From Streptomyces tuirus (GTDB lineage Bacteria > Actinomycetota > Actinomycetes > Streptomycetales > Streptomycetaceae): a stretch of DNA of 64,000 bases. Positions 62,219 through 64,000 of the stretch are shown piece after piece. A model generated the notes under the pieces. It saw nothing but the letters and a program-made list of their open reading frames with translations. It was not told the origin of the DNA and searched no databases. Within the stretch, counting starts at the first letter, position 1, and the number at the start of each line of letters is the position of its first letter. The stretch spans positions 2,980,501 to 3,044,500 of the forward strand of contig JAGTPG010000002.1 of the NCBI GenBank assembly GCA_018195615.1. The letters are read 5' to 3'. Both the position numbers and the translations under genes were made by a program.

Positions 62219-64000
62219 CAACCACGGTCCAGGCTCCTCCACCGGCAGCCGTCCCCACCACCGCGACCGCGGCGGGTCCGCCGAGGGCCCGCGGTCGCGG
62301 CGCTGGCTGCTGGGTTTCTGGGCCGTGGTGTTCGTGTTGTTCCTGGCGGTGCGACCGGGGCGGCAGACCTTCGACACCAAGCTCGGTGTCACCGTCGACC
62401 CGGGGCAGTTCCTCGCCGACCTGGGGCAGTTGTGGCACGACCGGGCCGGGTTCGGCGGGATCCAGGACCAGTACGTCGGCTATCTGTGGCCGATGCTGCC
62501 GTTCTACTGGCTGTGCGATCTCGTACGGCTGCCCGTGTGGCTGGCGGAGCGGCTGTGGCTGTCGGTCGTGGTGTCCGTCGCCTTCTGGGGTGCGCTGCGG
62601 CTGGCCGAGCGGCTGCGGGTGGGCAGTGCCGCCTCCCGGCTGCTGGGGGCCGTGGCGTACGCGTTGTGGCCGGTGTTCACGACCGTCATCGGGTCGACGT
62701 CGGCCGCGGCGCTGCCCGGCGCGTTCCTGCCGTGGGTGCTGCTGCCGCTGACGAACGAGAAGTACGCCGCCCGGGTCGCGGCCCTGCGGTCGGCGCTGCT
62801 CGTGCCGTTCATGGGCGGGGTGAACGCCTCGGCGACGCTGGCGTCCCTGCTGCCGGCCGGGCTCTATCTGCTCTCCCGGCCGGCCGGGCCGCGGCAGCGC
62901 AAGCTGATCGCCTGGTGGGCTCCGGCCGTGATCGTGGTGACGGCCTGGTGGTGGGTGCCGCTGCTGCTGCTCGGGGTCTACGGCGAGAACTTCCTGCCCT
63001 ACATCGAGACCGCGCAGACCACCACGGACACCATGTCGGCGGCCGAGGCGCTGCGCGGCGCAGGGAACTGGGTCGCCTATCTGCACTTCGGTGAGGCGTG
63101 GCTGCCCGCGGGTGGGCCGTGGCCTCGTCGGTCGTGGTGATCGTGTGCTCGGCGCTGGCCGCCGGTCTCGGGCTGGCGGGCCTCGCGCGGCGGGACATGC
63201 CCGAGCGGCGGTGGCTCGTGCTGACCGTGCTGGTGACGGCGCTGGTGCTGCTCGCCGGGTACGGCGGGGAGTTCGGGGCGCCGTTCCACGGGGCCGTGCA
63301 GGGCTGGCTGGACGGGTGGCTGTCGCCGTTCAGGAACATCTACAAGTTCCAGACGGGGCTCGCGCTGGCGCTCGTGCTGGGTCTGGCTCATCTTGTCGGG
63401 GTGGCGGCCGAGCCGCGCGGGGCACGGCCGGTGCGCGGCCGGCGCCTCGCCCCGCTGCTCGCGGCGGTGCTGATCCTGCCGGGACTGCTGTGGCCGTATC
63501 TCAACGGCTCGATCCTCAACCCCGGTTCCTTCCAGAAGCTCCCCACCTACTGGCAGGCCACGGCCGACTGGCTGGAGAAGTACTCGCCCGACTCCCGCGC
63601 CCTGGTCGTCCCGGCCACCGCGCACGGCGTCTACACCTGGGGCTCGCCCATCGACCAGCCGCTCGACGTGCTCGCCGAGTCCCGCTGGGCGCAGCGCGAC
63701 TACGTCCCGTTCGGCACGCCCGGCAACCGGCGCGCGATGGACGCGGTCGAGCAGGCGCTGCTGACGGGGGGCGAAGTTCCGGCCCTGGCCGACTACTTGA
63801 GCCGGTCCGGGCTGTACTACGTCGTCGTACGCAACGATCTCGACCCGGACCAGATCGGCTACGTGCCGACCGCGACCGTCAAGCGCACGCTGGAGCAGTC
63901 GGGGTACGAGCGGGTGACGGGGCTCGGGCCGGTGATGACCGGCGGGCGGATCGCGCAGGACGCCCCGCTCCAGGTCGAGGGCCTGTATCCGCGGCAGCGG
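62215..64000 (+). CDS. AftD-like membrane arabinofuranosyltransferase (DUF3367), partial at window end (two frame breaks)
   Basis: The first ~596 residues are seen and the gene continues beyond the window. After a Pro/Ala-rich cytosolic start, many hydrophobic helices follow (FWAVVFVLFLAV; LWLSVVVSVAFWGALRLAER; YALWPVFTTVIGSTSAAALP). Then LLAGYGGEFGAPFHGAVQGW and a periplasmic stretch (YWQATADWLEKYSPDSRALV, GLYYVVVRNDLDPDQIGYVP). This is the GT-C layout of the alpha-(1->3)-arabinofuranosyltransferase family. Losses near 62282 and 63113 break the frame. Streptomyces lacks mycobacterial arabinogalactan, so another polymer is likely the acceptor. Confidence 0.82.

Noticed and set aside
9840..63120. 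Programmed ribosomal frameshifting at the broken genes
   Set aside because: No common slippery heptamer with downstream structure; breaks occur in unrelated housekeeping and sugar genes and are all one base short, which fits sequence error better.
1..64000. Many long open frames antisense to, or in other frames of, the genes reported (for example long frames over the ChvE, permease and arabinofuranosidase genes)
   Set aside because: High-GC coding DNA gives long shadow frames. These show Arg/Pro/Gly/Ala-rich sequence without domains, and the opposite frame has a recognisable family.
1..64000. tRNA, rRNA, riboswitch, attachment site or origin
   Set aside because: No cloverleaf-like, rRNA-like, riboswitch-like or DnaA-box-rich sequence was recognised on reading; a dedicated covariance-model scan was not possible.

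Overview
The window is chromosomal DNA from a Streptomyces or a close relative. Evidence: very high GC, many GTG/TTG starts with strong Shine-Dalgarno sites, ATGA/GTGA translational coupling, Tat and lipobox signal peptides, rare TTA codons, and families typical of the genus (DUF3145, an SCO2400-type zinc-ribbon protein, a SARP regulator, MAB_1171c-type membrane proteins, a TerD protein, DUF3068). No rRNA, tRNA, CRISPR array, phage or polyketide/peptide synthase genes were seen. Annotation is complicated by about 30 apparent one-base losses in short G/C runs. Each one splits an otherwise normal gene. They are treated here as probable sequence errors, and coordinates are given for the whole restored gene.

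Layout. 0.1-13.4 kb: DUF3145, an SGNH-hydrolase lipoprotein, two sugar genes (aldose epimerase; GH3 glucosidase with a TetR regulator), RidA/LysR, a secreted pyroglutamyl-peptidase-like protein, an EI24 membrane protein, a secreted M14 carboxypeptidase coupled to a serine hydrolase. 13.4-17.3 kb: Ohr peroxidase, a MarR-controlled oxidoreductase, a decayed LysR::O-methyltransferase chimera, the SCO2400-type protein. 17.5-26.1 kb: a sugar-acid dehydratase, Zn-dehydrogenase, TIM-barrel (U32-like) protein, a ChvE/MmsAB-type sugar importer and a Tat-exported aldose epimerase. 26.3-36 kb: a PLP aminotransferase with a long low-complexity tail, a secreted GH43 arabinanase, a SARP regulator with a TTA codon, an I36-type secreted protein, an ECF-type sigma factor, and a relic in which a TnpB tail abuts a truncated ATP-binding regulator. 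36-45.6 kb: Rrf2 regulator, GH35 galactosidase, a secreted propeller-like protein, and a GH51 arabinofuranosidase/ABC importer operon.

45.8-53.5 kb holds the most unusual block: two small HExxH (ImmA-like) metalloproteins, an XRE-type regulator, three paralogous seven-helix membrane proteins sharing an acidic extracytoplasmic loop, and an FAD oxidoreductase. Overlapping starts and stops suggest membrane sensing coupled to intracellular proteolysis and transcription control, but this is inference. 53.5-58.8 kb: an SMP-30 lactonase with an IclR regulator, a TerD-nuclease-like fusion, a PucR regulator and a DUF2613-like peptide. 59-64 kb: a conserved actinobacterial envelope cluster (DUF3068, GT4 glycosyltransferase, methyltransferase, AftD-like protein running off the end).

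A 15-bp operator-like sequence, GTTCGRKATATCGRM, lies in front of the dehydratase, the U32-like gene, the GH43 arabinanase, the GH51/ABC operon and the IclR gene itself. This suggests one local regulon that joins arabinan degradation, sugar import and an oxidative sugar pathway (dehydrogenase, lactonase, dehydratase) under the IclR protein.
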